This document shows, one piece after another, positions 36,046 through 44,787 of a stretch of 64,000 bases of DNA. Source of the stretch: Rhizobiaceae bacterium (GTDB taxonomy: Bacteria; Pseudomonadota; Alphaproteobacteria; Rhizobiales; Rhizobiaceae). The notes under the pieces are model-generated. The model ran no database searches, had not been told where the DNA came from, and was given only the letters and a program-made list of their open reading frames with translations. The number at the start of each line of letters is the position of its first letter. Position 1 is the stretch's first letter. Where the stretch lies: NCBI GenBank assembly GCA_025698895.1, contig JAILWO010000002.1:1116001-1180000 (forward strand). The letters run 5' to 3'. The position numbers were made by a program, and so were the translations under genes.

Positions 36046-36753
36046 CTACGAATCCGGATGCGCCGAGAGGCGCTCCAGACGGGCAACAGCATTCTCAAGC
36101 CGCTCGGCGATGTCCGGGCGCTCTTCGGATCGCGCGCCGTGCCTCGCCAGCCCGCCCAGCACGAGATCGACGATGTCGTCGGCCACCTTATCGGGATCGA
36201 AATCGCCTTCGCCGCGCAGATAAGCCCAGGTCCGGTGCTCCACGCATCCATAGATCATATCGCGGACCAGCCTGAGCGGCACGTCGTCCCGCAACTCGCC
36301 CGCCTCTATGCCTTCGCGGACGATGTCGAGCGTGCGGCGCGTGTATTCGCGGTTCAGTTCGTGGACCGCAGTGCTGGAATAGTCGGGCCAGGTCCGCAGA
36401 TGCAGGAACATGAGCTGGCACAGCGATGGCTCGTCATGGACCGTCTTCAGATGCCGCCAGATCATGAAGTTCAGCCGGGCGCGGGTGCCGTGGATGCGCG
36501 AAAGCTGCTGATCGTAATCGGCCAGCATGGTCTCGTACCAGTCCTCGATGACCTTCACGAGCAGATCACGCTTGTTGTCGAAATAGCGGTAGATATTGCC
36601 CTCGACCACCTGGGCGCGCTCGGCGATCTCCGACAGGAGCGCCTCGTCATAGCCCTTCTCGCGAAACACGGCCCGCGCGGCAGCCATGATCTCGGCGACC
36701 CGGCGCTCCCGGGAAAGCCTCAGCCCCTTGCGGCGCGTCCCGGTCCCCGCCAT
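36046..36753 (-). CDS. TetR/AcrR-family regulator
   Basis: A 235-residue repressor with an N-terminal helix-turn-helix (LLSEIAERAQVVEGNIYRYFDNK) and a ligand-binding C-terminal domain. The start MAGTGTRRKG has the ribosome-binding site GGAGAGG and overlaps the enoyl-CoA hydratase stop by one base (TGATG). It likely autoregulates the operon through the palindrome at 37619-37637. Acyl-CoA thioesters are plausible ligands given its neighbours. Confidence 0.9.
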   Translation of the reverse strand: MAGTGTRRKGLRLSRERRVAEIMAAARAVFREKGYDEALLSEIAERAQVVEGNIYRYFDNKRDLLVKVIEDWYETMLADYDQQLSRIHGTRARLNFMIWRHLKTVHDEPSLCQLMFLHLRTWPDYSSTAVHELNREYTRRTLDIVREGIEAGELRDDVPLRLVRDMIYGCVEHRTWAYLRGEGDFDPDKVADDIVDLVLGGLARHGARSEERPDIAERLENAVARLERLSAHPDS

Positions 36754-37568
36754 CACCTCTCCATCCGAAAACTGGGCGGCCGCTTTCCGGTGAAGGCGGC
36801 CATGCCTTCCCACCATTCCTCTCCCGCGGCCGCCGCCGTGACGGCGTCCAGTGCGATCCGGTCGGCTTCCTCGGCCGAGGCCGTCTCGCAGCGGTACAGC
36901 GCGCGCTTAGTTTCGGCAACGGATACCGGGCTGCAGTTCAGGAAGCGCGACGCAAAGGCCAGCGCGGCCGTCTCGAGTTCCTTCACGGGATGAACCGAAT
37001 TCACCAGCCCGATCCGGACGGCCTCGTCGGCGCTCAACTGCTCGCCAAGCAACGCTACTTCCAGCGCTCGCGCCCGGCCCAGAATCCGCCCGAGAGACTG
37101 CACGCCTCCTCCGCCGGCGAGCGCACCGAGACGGGTTTCGGTCAGGCCGATCCGCGCATGATCGGCCATCAGGCGAAAATCGCACGACAGCGACAATTCG
37201 CAACCGCCGCCGAGGGCATGGCCATTGATCGCCGCGACCGTGACGAAATGCGCATCGCGCAGTCTTGCGAAGACGTCGAGGATGTCACGCACATAATCGT
37301 CGCGGATCGCGCGGGCGTTGCGATAGAGCGGTGAACCGGCATCGGTGAAATATTTGACGTGCGCGCCGCCGCAGAACGTCTTGCCCGATCCCGTGACGAT
37401 CAGCGCGCGCGCCTTCCCGGCCATTGCCTCGTCGAGCAGGCGGTCGAGTTTCGCCAGCATCTCATGCGTCAGCGTGTTATGCCCCTCGGCACGTGCCAGC
37501 GTGATACGCGCGATGCCGTCCTTCGGCCAATCCAGCACGGCTGGTGCACCCGCCTCGTCTTCCGCCAT
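36753..37568 (-). CDS. Enoyl-CoA hydratase/isomerase family protein
   Basis: A 271-residue crotonase-fold protein acting on acyl-CoA thioesters. The oxyanion-hole segments GKTFCGGAHVKYF and NGHALGGGCELSLSCDFRLM are present. The start MAEDEAG has GGGAG upstream; a longer reading from 37616 lacks support. It is the first gene of the minus-strand operon, divergent from the nitronate-monooxygenase-like gene. Confidence 0.92.
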   Translation of the reverse strand: MAEDEAGAPAVLDWPKDGIARITLARAEGHNTLTHEMLAKLDRLLDEAMAGKARALIVTGSGKTFCGGAHVKYFTDAGSPLYRNARAIRDDYVRDILDVFARLRDAHFVTVAAINGHALGGGCELSLSCDFRLMADHARIGLTETRLGALAGGGGVQSLGRILGRARALEVALLGEQLSADEAVRIGLVNSVHPVKELETAALAFASRFLNCSPVSVAETKRALYRCETASAEEADRIALDAVTAAAAGEEWWEGMAAFTGKRPPSFRMER

Positions 37569-37593
37569 GCTGTTCTCCCGATCCCGCGGCCGG

Positions 37594-37622
37594 TTGACAA
37601 GCCGGCCCGTCCGCAACTTAAT
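37594..37622 (+). promoter_or_regulatory. Putative promoter of the nitronate-monooxygenase-like gene
   Basis: TTGACA (37594-37599) and CTTAAT (37617-37622) are 17 bases apart. The -10 overlaps the 19-bp palindrome, so a bound repressor would block it. Confidence 0.6.
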
Positions 37623-37637
37623 GAACTCAATTCATTA
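37619..37637. promoter_or_regulatory. 19-bp palindromic operator
   Basis: TAATGAA and TTCATTA are perfect inverted arms around a five-base spacer. The size and symmetry are typical of TetR-family operators. The site overlaps the -10 elements of both divergent promoters, and a TetR gene is the second gene of the leftward operon. Confidence 0.7.
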
Positions 37638-37663
37638 TTCCGCGCACCCGCGCATGATGTCAA
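37634..37663 (-). promoter_or_regulatory. Putative promoter of the enoyl-CoA hydratase-TetR operon
   Basis: On the minus strand TTGACA (37658-37663) and AATAAT (37634-37639) are 18 bases apart, facing the enoyl-CoA hydratase gene. The -10 overlaps the right arm of the palindrome. Confidence 0.6.
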
Positions 37664-37690
37664 TCGCGATCAGGCGGCATAGGAGGTCTC

Positions 37691-38623
37691 ATGGCGCTAC
37701 CCCGATCTTGGAACGGTCGTCTCAGGCTGCCGATCGTCGCCGCGCCGATGTTCCTGATCTCGGGTCCCGATCTGATCGTGGAGGCCTGCGGGGCCGGCGT
37801 CGTCGGTACCTTCCCGGCGCTGAACCAGCGCAGCAGCGAGGGCTATGCCGGCTGGCTCGACGAGATCATGGGCCGGATCCGACCGGGGGACGCACCCTTC
37901 GGCGTCAATCTCGTCGTTCATCGCAGCAATCCCAGGCTGGACGCCGACCTCGCCATCACCATCGATCGAAAGGTGCCGCTCGTGATCACTTCCCTCGGGC
38001 TCAACCGCGATCTGATTTCGGCCGTGCATGCCTATGGCGGGCTCGTCTTCCACGACGTCACCAATCTGCGTTTCGCGATCAAGGCGGCCGACGCCGGCGT
38101 CGACGGCATCATCGCGGTCAGCTGGGGCGCGGGTGGGCACGCGGGCGCCATCAGCCCCTTCGCCGCCCTCGACGAGATCAGGCGCATCTTCGACGGAACC
38201 CTGCTGCTCGGCGGCGCGCTGTCAACCGGCCGTCAGGTGGCGGCCGCTCGCCTCATGGGCGCCGACCTCGCCTATATGGGCACGCGCTTCATGGCGACGG
38301 CCGAAAGCATGGCGGTCGAGCGCCAGCGCGCCATGATCCTGGAAGCAAGGGCGGCCGACATCGTCTATACGCCGGCGGTCAGCGGCGTGCCCGGCAATTT
38401 CCTGCGCGCCAGCCTTTCAGCCGCCGGGCGCGATCCCGACGATCTCACCCCGCCCGACACGCTCGATTTCGGTACCACCGACGCCAAGGCCTGGCGCGAT
38501 CTATGGGCCGCGGGGCAAGGGGTCGGCGCGATCGAGGACATGCCGCCGGTCGCCGAACTCGTCGCGCGCCTGGAAGAAGAATACCGCGCGTCAACCCGGC
38601 GACTGGCCGCCGAATTTGCCTAA
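37691..38623 (+). CDS. NAD(P)H-dependent flavin oxidoreductase, nitronate monooxygenase family
   Basis: A 310-residue TIM-barrel FMN protein of the 2-nitropropane dioxygenase/nitronate monooxygenase family. The flavin-binding GAGGHAGAISPFAALDEI near residue 139 and GGALSTGRQVAAARLMGADLAYMGTRF near 175 are typical. The ribosome-binding site is AGGAGG. Its stop overlaps the convergent ornithine-cyclodeaminase-like gene by four bases. It probably shares TetR control with the divergent hydratase operon. Confidence 0.92.
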   Translation: MALPRSWNGRLRLPIVAAPMFLISGPDLIVEACGAGVVGTFPALNQRSSEGYAGWLDEIMGRIRPGDAPFGVNLVVHRSNPRLDADLAITIDRKVPLVITSLGLNRDLISAVHAYGGLVFHDVTNLRFAIKAADAGVDGIIAVSWGAGGHAGAISPFAALDEIRRIFDGTLLLGGALSTGRQVAAARLMGADLAYMGTRFMATAESMAVERQRAMILEARAADIVYTPAVSGVPGNFLRASLSAAGRDPDDLTPPDTLDFGTTDAKAWRDLWAAGQGVGAIEDMPPVAELVARLEEEYRASTRRLAAEFA

Positions 38624-39603
38624 TCCAGCTTCGCCTCGATGCCGCGCCCCCGAGCCCTGGCAAGCTCGGCGCAATGGGCAGCGCAGGCCAGATCCTGTGC
38701 CGCTATGCCCAGCGATCGGTAGAGCGTGATCTGTCCGTCGCCGGTACGGCCCGGTGCCTTGCCGGCAATCAGTTCGCCGATCTCGCCCAGCACGTGTCCC
38801 TTGCCGATCCGCCCGGTTTCAAGCGCGCCGATCACCTCGCCCGCCTGCGCGAAGGTCGACGGCCGGTAGTCCACATAGAGCGCGGCCTTCGCCACCATGT
38901 CCTCGTCGATCTCGCGCTTGGAGGGAACCGAGGCGCCGACGACGTTCAGATGCGTGCCCGGCCCGACCCATTCGCCGAGCAGCACCGGCTCCGGCGAGGA
39001 CGTGACCGTACATACGATGTCGGCCCCATCGACGGCCGCGCGCGCGTCGGTGCCCGCCGTGATCGACAGCTCGGGATAACGTTCGGCGGCATGGCTGGCG
39101 AAGGCAACGGCTTTTTCGGCCCGCCGGCCGGCAACGCGCAGTTCGCGGATCGGTCGAACGGCCATCATCGCGTCGAGATGATGTTCCGCCTGCTCGCCCG
39201 TACCTATGATGGCAAGCACCGGAGCCTCCTTTTTCGCCAACGCGCGCGTGGCGACGGCGCTGGCGGCGGCTGTCCTGATGGCGGTCAGCAAGCCGGCATT
39301 CATCATCGCGACCGCCGAGCCATGCTTCGCTTCGAACAGTACCATCGCGCCCTGGTGCGAGGAATAGCCGGCTTCGGGATTGCCCGGAAACAGGCTGACC
39401 AGCTTGACGCCGTAGCACGCGGCCGGTTCGGCCAGATAGCCTGGCATCATGCCCATCGCGTTCGGCCCGCCCACCTGCATGATCGAGCGCAGCGGCAGAT
39501 TGGCCTTGCCGGCCGACACAGCGACCATCGCGTTCCCCACGATCTCGATCGCGTCGATCATCGGCAGCAGCGCTGCGATGTCGTCGTTGGACAGTACGAT
39601 CAT
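38620..39603 (-). CDS. Ornithine cyclodeaminase/mu-crystallin family protein
   Basis: A 327-residue NAD(P)-dependent enzyme of the ornithine cyclodeaminase/ketimine reductase family. The substrate-side segment ANLPLRSIMQVG and the Rossmann motif LAIIGTGEQAEHHL near residue 130 are intact. Members deaminate ornithine, reduce cyclic ketimines or oxidise N-substituted amino acids, so the exact reaction is open. It is the last gene of the M81/TRAP operon and overlaps the hydrolase gene by four bases. Confidence 0.9.
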   Translation of the reverse strand: MIVLSNDDIAALLPMIDAIEIVGNAMVAVSAGKANLPLRSIMQVGGPNAMGMMPGYLAEPAACYGVKLVSLFPGNPEAGYSSHQGAMVLFEAKHGSAVAMMNAGLLTAIRTAAASAVATRALAKKEAPVLAIIGTGEQAEHHLDAMMAVRPIRELRVAGRRAEKAVAFASHAAERYPELSITAGTDARAAVDGADIVCTVTSSPEPVLLGEWVGPGTHLNVVGASVPSKREIDEDMVAKAALYVDYRPSTFAQAGEVIGALETGRIGKGHVLGEIGELIAGKAPGRTGDGQITLYRSLGIAAQDLACAAHCAELARARGRGIEAKLD

Positions 39604-40451
39604 TTCGCGCGCACCTCCCCATTGCCCCAGCTTTCGCCGGTGACGGCAAGGCCGAGTTGTTCCTCCAGCAGTGACGTATAGAGGCCGGGCCGCACCACAT
39701 AGGGGAAGTGGCCGCCCGTCTCGAAACGGTAGGCCACGGCAGGGTTCAGGCGCTCGCGCACCGCCTCGCGCATCTCCGGCGGAATCAGCGGATCGTCCCC
39801 GCCTTCGATCGTCACGACGCGCTCGCGCGGCAGGTTGATCGGCGGCAGTTCGGGACCGCACTTGAGTGCGTTGAGCCGCGTTCTCAGTTCCGGCTCGGGA
39901 ATGCGCCCGCCGACTTCGGCGAGCAGCAGTTCGACCAGTTCGCTTTGGTCGGGATGGGCCTTGGCCCAGGCCCTGAGCCCGTTGCCGAAGCCGGCGCGCA
40001 ACTCCTCGATCGGCCCGCTGTCGAGGTCGGAGCTGTATGGCGGCCGGCCGCTGATCTGCGAAACCGAAGCCAACGTGTTCGCCGCGATCAGCCTGTCGAC
40101 CAGCCGCCCATGCTTGCCGGCGAAATGCTGCACCAGATAGCCGCCCAGCGAACTGCCGAGCACCGTCGCGCTTTCGAAGTCGAACTTGGCCAGCAGGGTC
40201 GCGAGATCGTCCGACCATTCAGCGACGCCGCCTGTCGCGGGATAGGTCAGGGCGGCGACGCGGGCCCGGCCAGACAGCGCCTCGATCTGCTGCCAGAATA
40301 TGTCGCCGCGGCCCAGCGTGCCGGGGATCAAGAGCAGCGCCGGCCCGGTGTCGCCAGCGCGCACCACGCCCCATTCCCGCCCGTTGACGGCGATCCGCTG
40401 TTCGGGATTGCTTTTCGAGAACCGGTCGCGGGCGTCGATCAGGCTGTTCAT
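39600..40451 (-). CDS. Alpha/beta-fold hydrolase
   Basis: A 283-residue serine hydrolase fold. The nucleophile elbow is GSSLGGYL near residue 105, with a downstream acid (GGDDPLIPPEM) and His (GGHFPYV), giving a complete triad. The N-terminal oxyanion region reads LLLIPGTLGRGDIFW. It lies between the M81 peptidase and cyclodeaminase-like genes, with four-base overlaps on both sides. Esterase or amidase activity on the imported compound is possible. Confidence 0.9.
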   Translation of the reverse strand: MNSLIDARDRFSKSNPEQRIAVNGREWGVVRAGDTGPALLLIPGTLGRGDIFWQQIEALSGRARVAALTYPATGGVAEWSDDLATLLAKFDFESATVLGSSLGGYLVQHFAGKHGRLVDRLIAANTLASVSQISGRPPYSSDLDSGPIEELRAGFGNGLRAWAKAHPDQSELVELLLAEVGGRIPEPELRTRLNALKCGPELPPINLPRERVVTIEGGDDPLIPPEMREAVRERLNPAVAYRFETGGHFPYVVRPGLYTSLLEEQLGLAVTGESWGNGEVRAK

Positions 40452-41902
40452 GAGAAGGGGTCCTCCACCTTCGGCCAATAGTTCGGTGTGCGCCGCGTAT
40501 AGGGAATGTTGGCGTAGTCGGGGGTGATGGCGCCCGGAGTCGCCACGTGGATCACCTCGGAGGCGATCGGCGCGAAGCCGGCATGGAAATGGTTGGAGGA
40601 TTTCACGCATACGATCTTCTTCGCCGAGAGGTCGATGCCGAGCCCGGTGAAGGCTTCCGGATGGAAGGTCTGTGTGCGGTTGTCGTTGATGACGATGTCG
40701 ACGCCATTCGCCTCGATCCAGACCGTCTCGCCGAGCGGTGCCGGCAACTCGCCGAAGCGCTGCGTCAATCCGCTCGCCAGCTTCCTGACGGTTGCCTTGA
40801 GGTCCAGCGGTCGTCCCGACATCGGCCCGCATTTTCCGCCGAGCCGCAAGTCCAGCGTCGCGCCTTCGCCGGCCTCGCGGCAGATTCGCACGGCGATCGG
40901 ATCCCAGTAGATGCCGGTTGCAACATTGGTGATACCACGCTCAAGGATCGCCTCGAGCAGGAACGTGGCGTCGCTGGGCGCGCCGCCGCCGGCATTGTCG
41001 GACACGTCGGCCAGCACCACCGGCCCGGCATCGGCCGCCATTGCCCGGTCGAGGGCGCCGTCGATGTCGGGATAGGGCCGCATGATCTCGTGCCGCAGCG
41101 AGAACAGCGTTTCGCCAAGTTCGCGCGCGATGCGCTGCGCCTTGTCCGCGTCGCCGTCGGTGATGGCGAGTGAGCGGGCGCCGACGCGCGGATGATCACC
41201 CCAGGGAAAACCATGCGCCACCGACAGGGAAAGCACGCCGTCCTCGGCCTGGCGCGCCGTCATCGCGTCGACGAAGTCGCGCATCGGCGCATAGGGCGTG
41301 TGCATGGCGCAGATCATGCGGCAGTCGTAGTCGCGCATCACCGGCCGGGTCCGGCCTTCCGCCGCATCAGCCGCGAGCGCGAACAACTCGCGCGCGCGGT
41401 CGGGAATGTCGACATGCGGATATTCCTTGTAGGCGACCAGCAAGGTCGCGTTGTCCAGCATCGCCTCGGTCAGGTGGCAGTGTGGATCGAGCAGCCCGCC
41501 GATCACGGGCTTGCCCCCCGCGACCGCCCGGCAACGCTCGATCAGGTCGCCCTCGCAATCCTCGTAGCCATCCGCGATCATCGCGCCGTGCAGGGAGAGC
41601 AGCACGATATCGACCGGCATCGCCGCCTTCAGGTCGCGTATGATCTCGTCACGATACTCTTCATATATCTCGCGGACCGTGGGGCCCGCCGGCTGGGCGT
41701 GGGCCGTCAGGCTCTCCACGACCGGCCAGCCGCGCTTTTCGGCCATTTCGCGCCAGATGTGCAGCGGCGCGGACCAGTATTCGACCGGGCCTTTCGTGGC
41801 GTCGCCATGGGCGACGACGCCTTCCTCGAAGCTGAGGCGCCCGGTGGGAAGCGGAGAGAAGGAGTTCGTCTCCGTCGAGATGCTGGCGATGAATATTTTC
41901 AT
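40448..41902 (-). CDS. M81-family metallopeptidase (MlrC/microcystinase C-like)
   Basis: A 484-residue zinc-dependent amidohydrolase-like protein of the M81 family. Conserved blocks seen are SLHGAMIADGYEDCEGDLIERC, LLDPHCHLTEAM (metal-binding Asp/His) and DVSDNAGGGAPSDATFLL. Known biology: MlrC cleaves a linear microcystin fragment; most homologues lie beside transporters and act on unknown small amides. Here it overlaps both the small TRAP permease and hydrolase genes, suggesting it acts on the TRAP-imported substrate. Confidence 0.93.
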   Translation of the reverse strand: MKIFIASISTETNSFSPLPTGRLSFEEGVVAHGDATKGPVEYWSAPLHIWREMAEKRGWPVVESLTAHAQPAGPTVREIYEEYRDEIIRDLKAAMPVDIVLLSLHGAMIADGYEDCEGDLIERCRAVAGGKPVIGGLLDPHCHLTEAMLDNATLLVAYKEYPHVDIPDRARELFALAADAAEGRTRPVMRDYDCRMICAMHTPYAPMRDFVDAMTARQAEDGVLSLSVAHGFPWGDHPRVGARSLAITDGDADKAQRIARELGETLFSLRHEIMRPYPDIDGALDRAMAADAGPVVLADVSDNAGGGAPSDATFLLEAILERGITNVATGIYWDPIAVRICREAGEGATLDLRLGGKCGPMSGRPLDLKATVRKLASGLTQRFGELPAPLGETVWIEANGVDIVINDNRTQTFHPEAFTGLGIDLSAKKIVCVKSSNHFHAGFAPIASEVIHVATPGAITPDYANIPYTRRTPNYWPKVEDPFS

Positions 41903-42450
41903 ACCGGAATGTCTTCTCGTGCGGGTTCGGCCGGCCGCGCTTCGCGCGCAAAGGCGGCCGCGATCTGGGCGGCGACATGCACCGCGATGATGAGGAAGGC
42001 GATCGGAACCGCCGACGTGAACCAGGCCATCGAGATGGCGAGCATTTCGCCCTTGCGATCGAGGCTGCGGCCGATAAAGCCGCGGGCCAGGTTCATGTTG
42101 GGTCCGAACAGCGAATAATAGAGAATCGGGAAGGCGAAAATCGCCACACCAGCCGACCTAATCAGCGTCAGCGCCTTGCCGATCCGTCCCGTCACGTCGA
42201 GCATCTGCGGGAACAGGTTTGGGTCGGTGCGCTGATAAAAGGCCACCGTCGCGCCCAGCATGCCGGCCCAAACCATGGCGCGGCGAGCCAGCTCCTCCGT
42301 CCAGATCGGCGGAGCGGCGAATATGTAGCGAGCGATCACCTGGTAGCCGGCCGCGAACAGCATGACGAGAACGGCCGCCGCCGCGCCATACAGCGCGACC
42401 CGGTTCAGGCCCGCGGAGAGCCTGATCAGGAATGCGGCGGCCGGACCCAT
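41899..42450 (-). CDS. TRAP transporter small permease (DctQ family)
   Basis: A 183-residue membrane subunit with four helices and the family-like EELARRAMVWAGMLGATVAFYQRTDPNLF. The start at 42450 (MGPAAAFLIR) is chosen because the longer reading overlaps the binding-protein gene; its ribosome-binding site is weak. It belongs to the second TRAP system of the window, whose order is DctM-DctP-DctQ. Confidence 0.87.
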   Translation of the reverse strand: MGPAAAFLIRLSAGLNRVALYGAAAAVLVMLFAAGYQVIARYIFAAPPIWTEELARRAMVWAGMLGATVAFYQRTDPNLFPQMLDVTGRIGKALTLIRSAGVAIFAFPILYYSLFGPNMNLARGFIGRSLDRKGEMLAISMAWFTSAVPIAFLIIAVHVAAQIAAAFAREARPAEPAREDIPV

Positions 42451-42466
42451 GGACCTGCAGAGGCTC

Positions 42467-43444
42467 TTAACCGCCCTTGGCCGTGCGCCAAGCCTCGATC
42501 TTCTCGGGCTCCAGCAGGCCGCTTTCATAGGCCGGTTGCGAGGCTTCGAGGAATGCCGCGCGCGCCTCTTCGGTCAGCTCGGTGATCTCCATCCCCGCTT
42601 CCTTCAGCTTGTCGTAGACGGAGGCTTGTCCGGCCAGCCATTCGCGGTTGGCCTTGTTGGCCGCGTCGGCGGCATCGTCGACGATCTTGCGGTCGTCCTC
42701 CGAGAGCCCCTGGTACCAGTCTTCCGACACGATGGTGATGCGCAGCGAGGGCGTGATCTCCGCGTCGGTGAAATATTTGAGGAAGTCGGTGTGGCCGAAC
42801 AGCAGCGGCACCACCGGCGGATTGAGATAGCCATCCGCCACACCGCTCTGCAGCGCGTTCGGCACCTCCGCCCAGCTTACGATCGTGCCGGTCGCGCCCC
42901 ACGCCTTGAACAGCTCGATCTGGCTCTCATCGAGCGCGCGCATGCGAAGCTCGGCCATGTCCTCGACCTTCTCGATCGGCTTCTTCGAATTGAAGATGCC
43001 GCTGCCTTGGCCGACGGTGTTGACGGCCAGGACCCGCACGCCCTGCGGCGTCGTGCCCTCGTTGATCTTTTCCAGCATGCCGCCCTCGTAGAGCGCGCGG
43101 TCGACCTCTTCCATGCCGTCGAAGAAATAGGGAAGGCGAAGCCCGTAGATCATGTTGTCGAGCGAGCCGGTGATGCCGAGCGGCGACATGGACACTTCGA
43201 GCAGGCCTTGGCTGACCTGGTCGAACAGCTCGTCATCGCCGCCCAGCGCGCCGCGCTGATATTCCTCGGCCTCGAACCCGTTGGCGTTGAGATGTTCCAC
43301 AAAAGCGTGCGCCCACACATAAGAGCCGGAGCCTTCGAGGTCCGGCGGGCTATCGAGCGCCACCTTGATCTGCGCGGACGCTGGAAGCGCCATCGCGATG
43401 CCGGCGGCCAGGGTCGCCGCGAATGTCCAGCGGGTGAAAGTCAT
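42467..43444 (-). CDS. TRAP transporter substrate-binding protein (DctP family)
   Basis: A 325-residue periplasmic receptor with a signal peptide (residues 1-24, ASA before Gln25). It has the central GTIVSWAEVPNALQSGVADGYLNPPVV segment of the family; the usual conserved carboxylate-binding arginine is probably in MAELRMRALDE. It is flanked by the large permease gene upstream and the small permease gene downstream. Confidence 0.92.
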   Translation of the reverse strand: MTFTRWTFAATLAAGIAMALPASAQIKVALDSPPDLEGSGSYVWAHAFVEHLNANGFEAEEYQRGALGGDDELFDQVSQGLLEVSMSPLGITGSLDNMIYGLRLPYFFDGMEEVDRALYEGGMLEKINEGTTPQGVRVLAVNTVGQGSGIFNSKKPIEKVEDMAELRMRALDESQIELFKAWGATGTIVSWAEVPNALQSGVADGYLNPPVVPLLFGHTDFLKYFTDAEITPSLRITIVSEDWYQGLSEDDRKIVDDAADAANKANREWLAGQASVYDKLKEAGMEITELTEEARAAFLEASQPAYESGLLEPEKIEAWRTAKGG

Positions 43445-43494
43445 GTTCCGTCCTCCTTATGGTTGATGTCTTCCATTCGTCCAGTCGTCGGGTC

Positions 43495-44787
43495 TCATGG
43501 TCCGCCGCCGGTGAAGCCGAAATAGCGCGGCAGGGCCAGGCTGACCTCCGGATAGGCGACGAGTATGCCGAGCACGATCATCTCCACCGCGACGAATGGC
43601 AGGATGGCGCGCGCCAGCCGCCAGTAATTGATCCTGACCACCGCCGACACGACGAGCAGGCACCCGCCCAGCGGCGGCGAGATCAGCCCGATGCACAGAT
43701 TGAAGCAGAGCACGATACCCAGGTGAACCGGGTCGGCACCCTGCGCCAGGGCCACCGGCGCCAGCAGCGGCACCAGAAGCGCCAGCGCCACCGGCACGTC
43801 GAGCACCATCCCCGCCAGCAGGAAGATCACGTTGAGCACCAGCAGATATTCGAGCGGACCGAGACCGAGGTCGCTGACCAGGGTCGAGATGGCTTCGGGA
43901 AGCCGTTCCAGCGCCCCGAGATGGCCGAGTGCCGCAACTGCTGTGATCAGCATGAAGATCGAGCCGGAAAGCGTCGCGGTCCGGCGCAGGCTCTCGAACA
44001 GCGCGGCCGGCGTGAGGCCTTCATAGAGCGCCGCGACCGCCATGGCGGCAAAGACGGCCACGGCCGCGGCCTCCGTCGGCGTCGTCCAGCCGAGCACGAT
44101 GCCGCCAACGATGATGAGCGGCAAAAGCATCGCCGGCGCCGAACGCAGGAAGGTCGGCCCGAGGGGTGGCGTCTCGCCCTTTTCCAATTTTGGATGATTG
44201 TCCTTCCACGCATAGAAGGCGTTCACGGCAAACAGCGCCACCGCCAGCAGCAGGCCGGGCAGGATACCGGCCAGGAAGAGCGCGGTCACTGACGTGCCCA
44301 TCAGCGCGCCGTAGAAGATCAGGATGATCGAGGGCGGGATGATCGGCCCGATGATGGAGGAGGCTGCCGTCACCGCGCTGGCATAGTCGAGTGGATAGCC
44401 GCGCTCGCGCATGGCGGGCACCAGCGTGTTGGACAGCGCCGCCGCGTCGGCGACGGCCGAGCCGGAAATGCCGGCGAAGAAGACGCTGGTCATGATGTTG
44501 ACATGTCCGAGCCCGCCCCGCAGCCGCCCCACGAACGCCATCGACAGGTCGATCAAGGCGCGGGTGACGCCGCCGCGGTTCATGATTTCGCCCGCCAGGA
44601 TGAACAGCGGCATGGCCATCAGCGCGAAGACGTCGATCTTGGAGAAGATCTGCTGCGGCAGGATGGCGAGGTAACGGGTATTGTCGGTGGCGACGAAGGC
44701 GATCACTGCGGCGGCGCCGATCACATAGGCGAGTGCGAGGCCCGAGACGAGCAGGACGGCCGCCAGGAGCGGGGCCGCCCAGATCAT
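43495..44787 (-). CDS. TRAP transporter large permease (DctM family)
   Basis: A 430-residue, roughly twelve-helix permease with MTSVFFAGISGSAVADAAALSNTLV near residue 105 and IPPSIILIFYGALMGTSVTALFLAGILPG near 155, both standard for the family. The ATGA overlap at 44784-44787 couples it to the FAD oxidoreductase gene upstream. Confidence 0.93.
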   Translation of the reverse strand: MIWAAPLLAAVLLVSGLALAYVIGAAAVIAFVATDNTRYLAILPQQIFSKIDVFALMAMPLFILAGEIMNRGGVTRALIDLSMAFVGRLRGGLGHVNIMTSVFFAGISGSAVADAAALSNTLVPAMRERGYPLDYASAVTAASSIIGPIIPPSIILIFYGALMGTSVTALFLAGILPGLLLAVALFAVNAFYAWKDNHPKLEKGETPPLGPTFLRSAPAMLLPLIIVGGIVLGWTTPTEAAAVAVFAAMAVAALYEGLTPAALFESLRRTATLSGSIFMLITAVAALGHLGALERLPEAISTLVSDLGLGPLEYLLVLNVIFLLAGMVLDVPVALALLVPLLAPVALAQGADPVHLGIVLCFNLCIGLISPPLGGCLLVVSAVVRINYWRLARAILPFVAVEMIVLGILVAYPEVSLALPRYFGFTGGGP

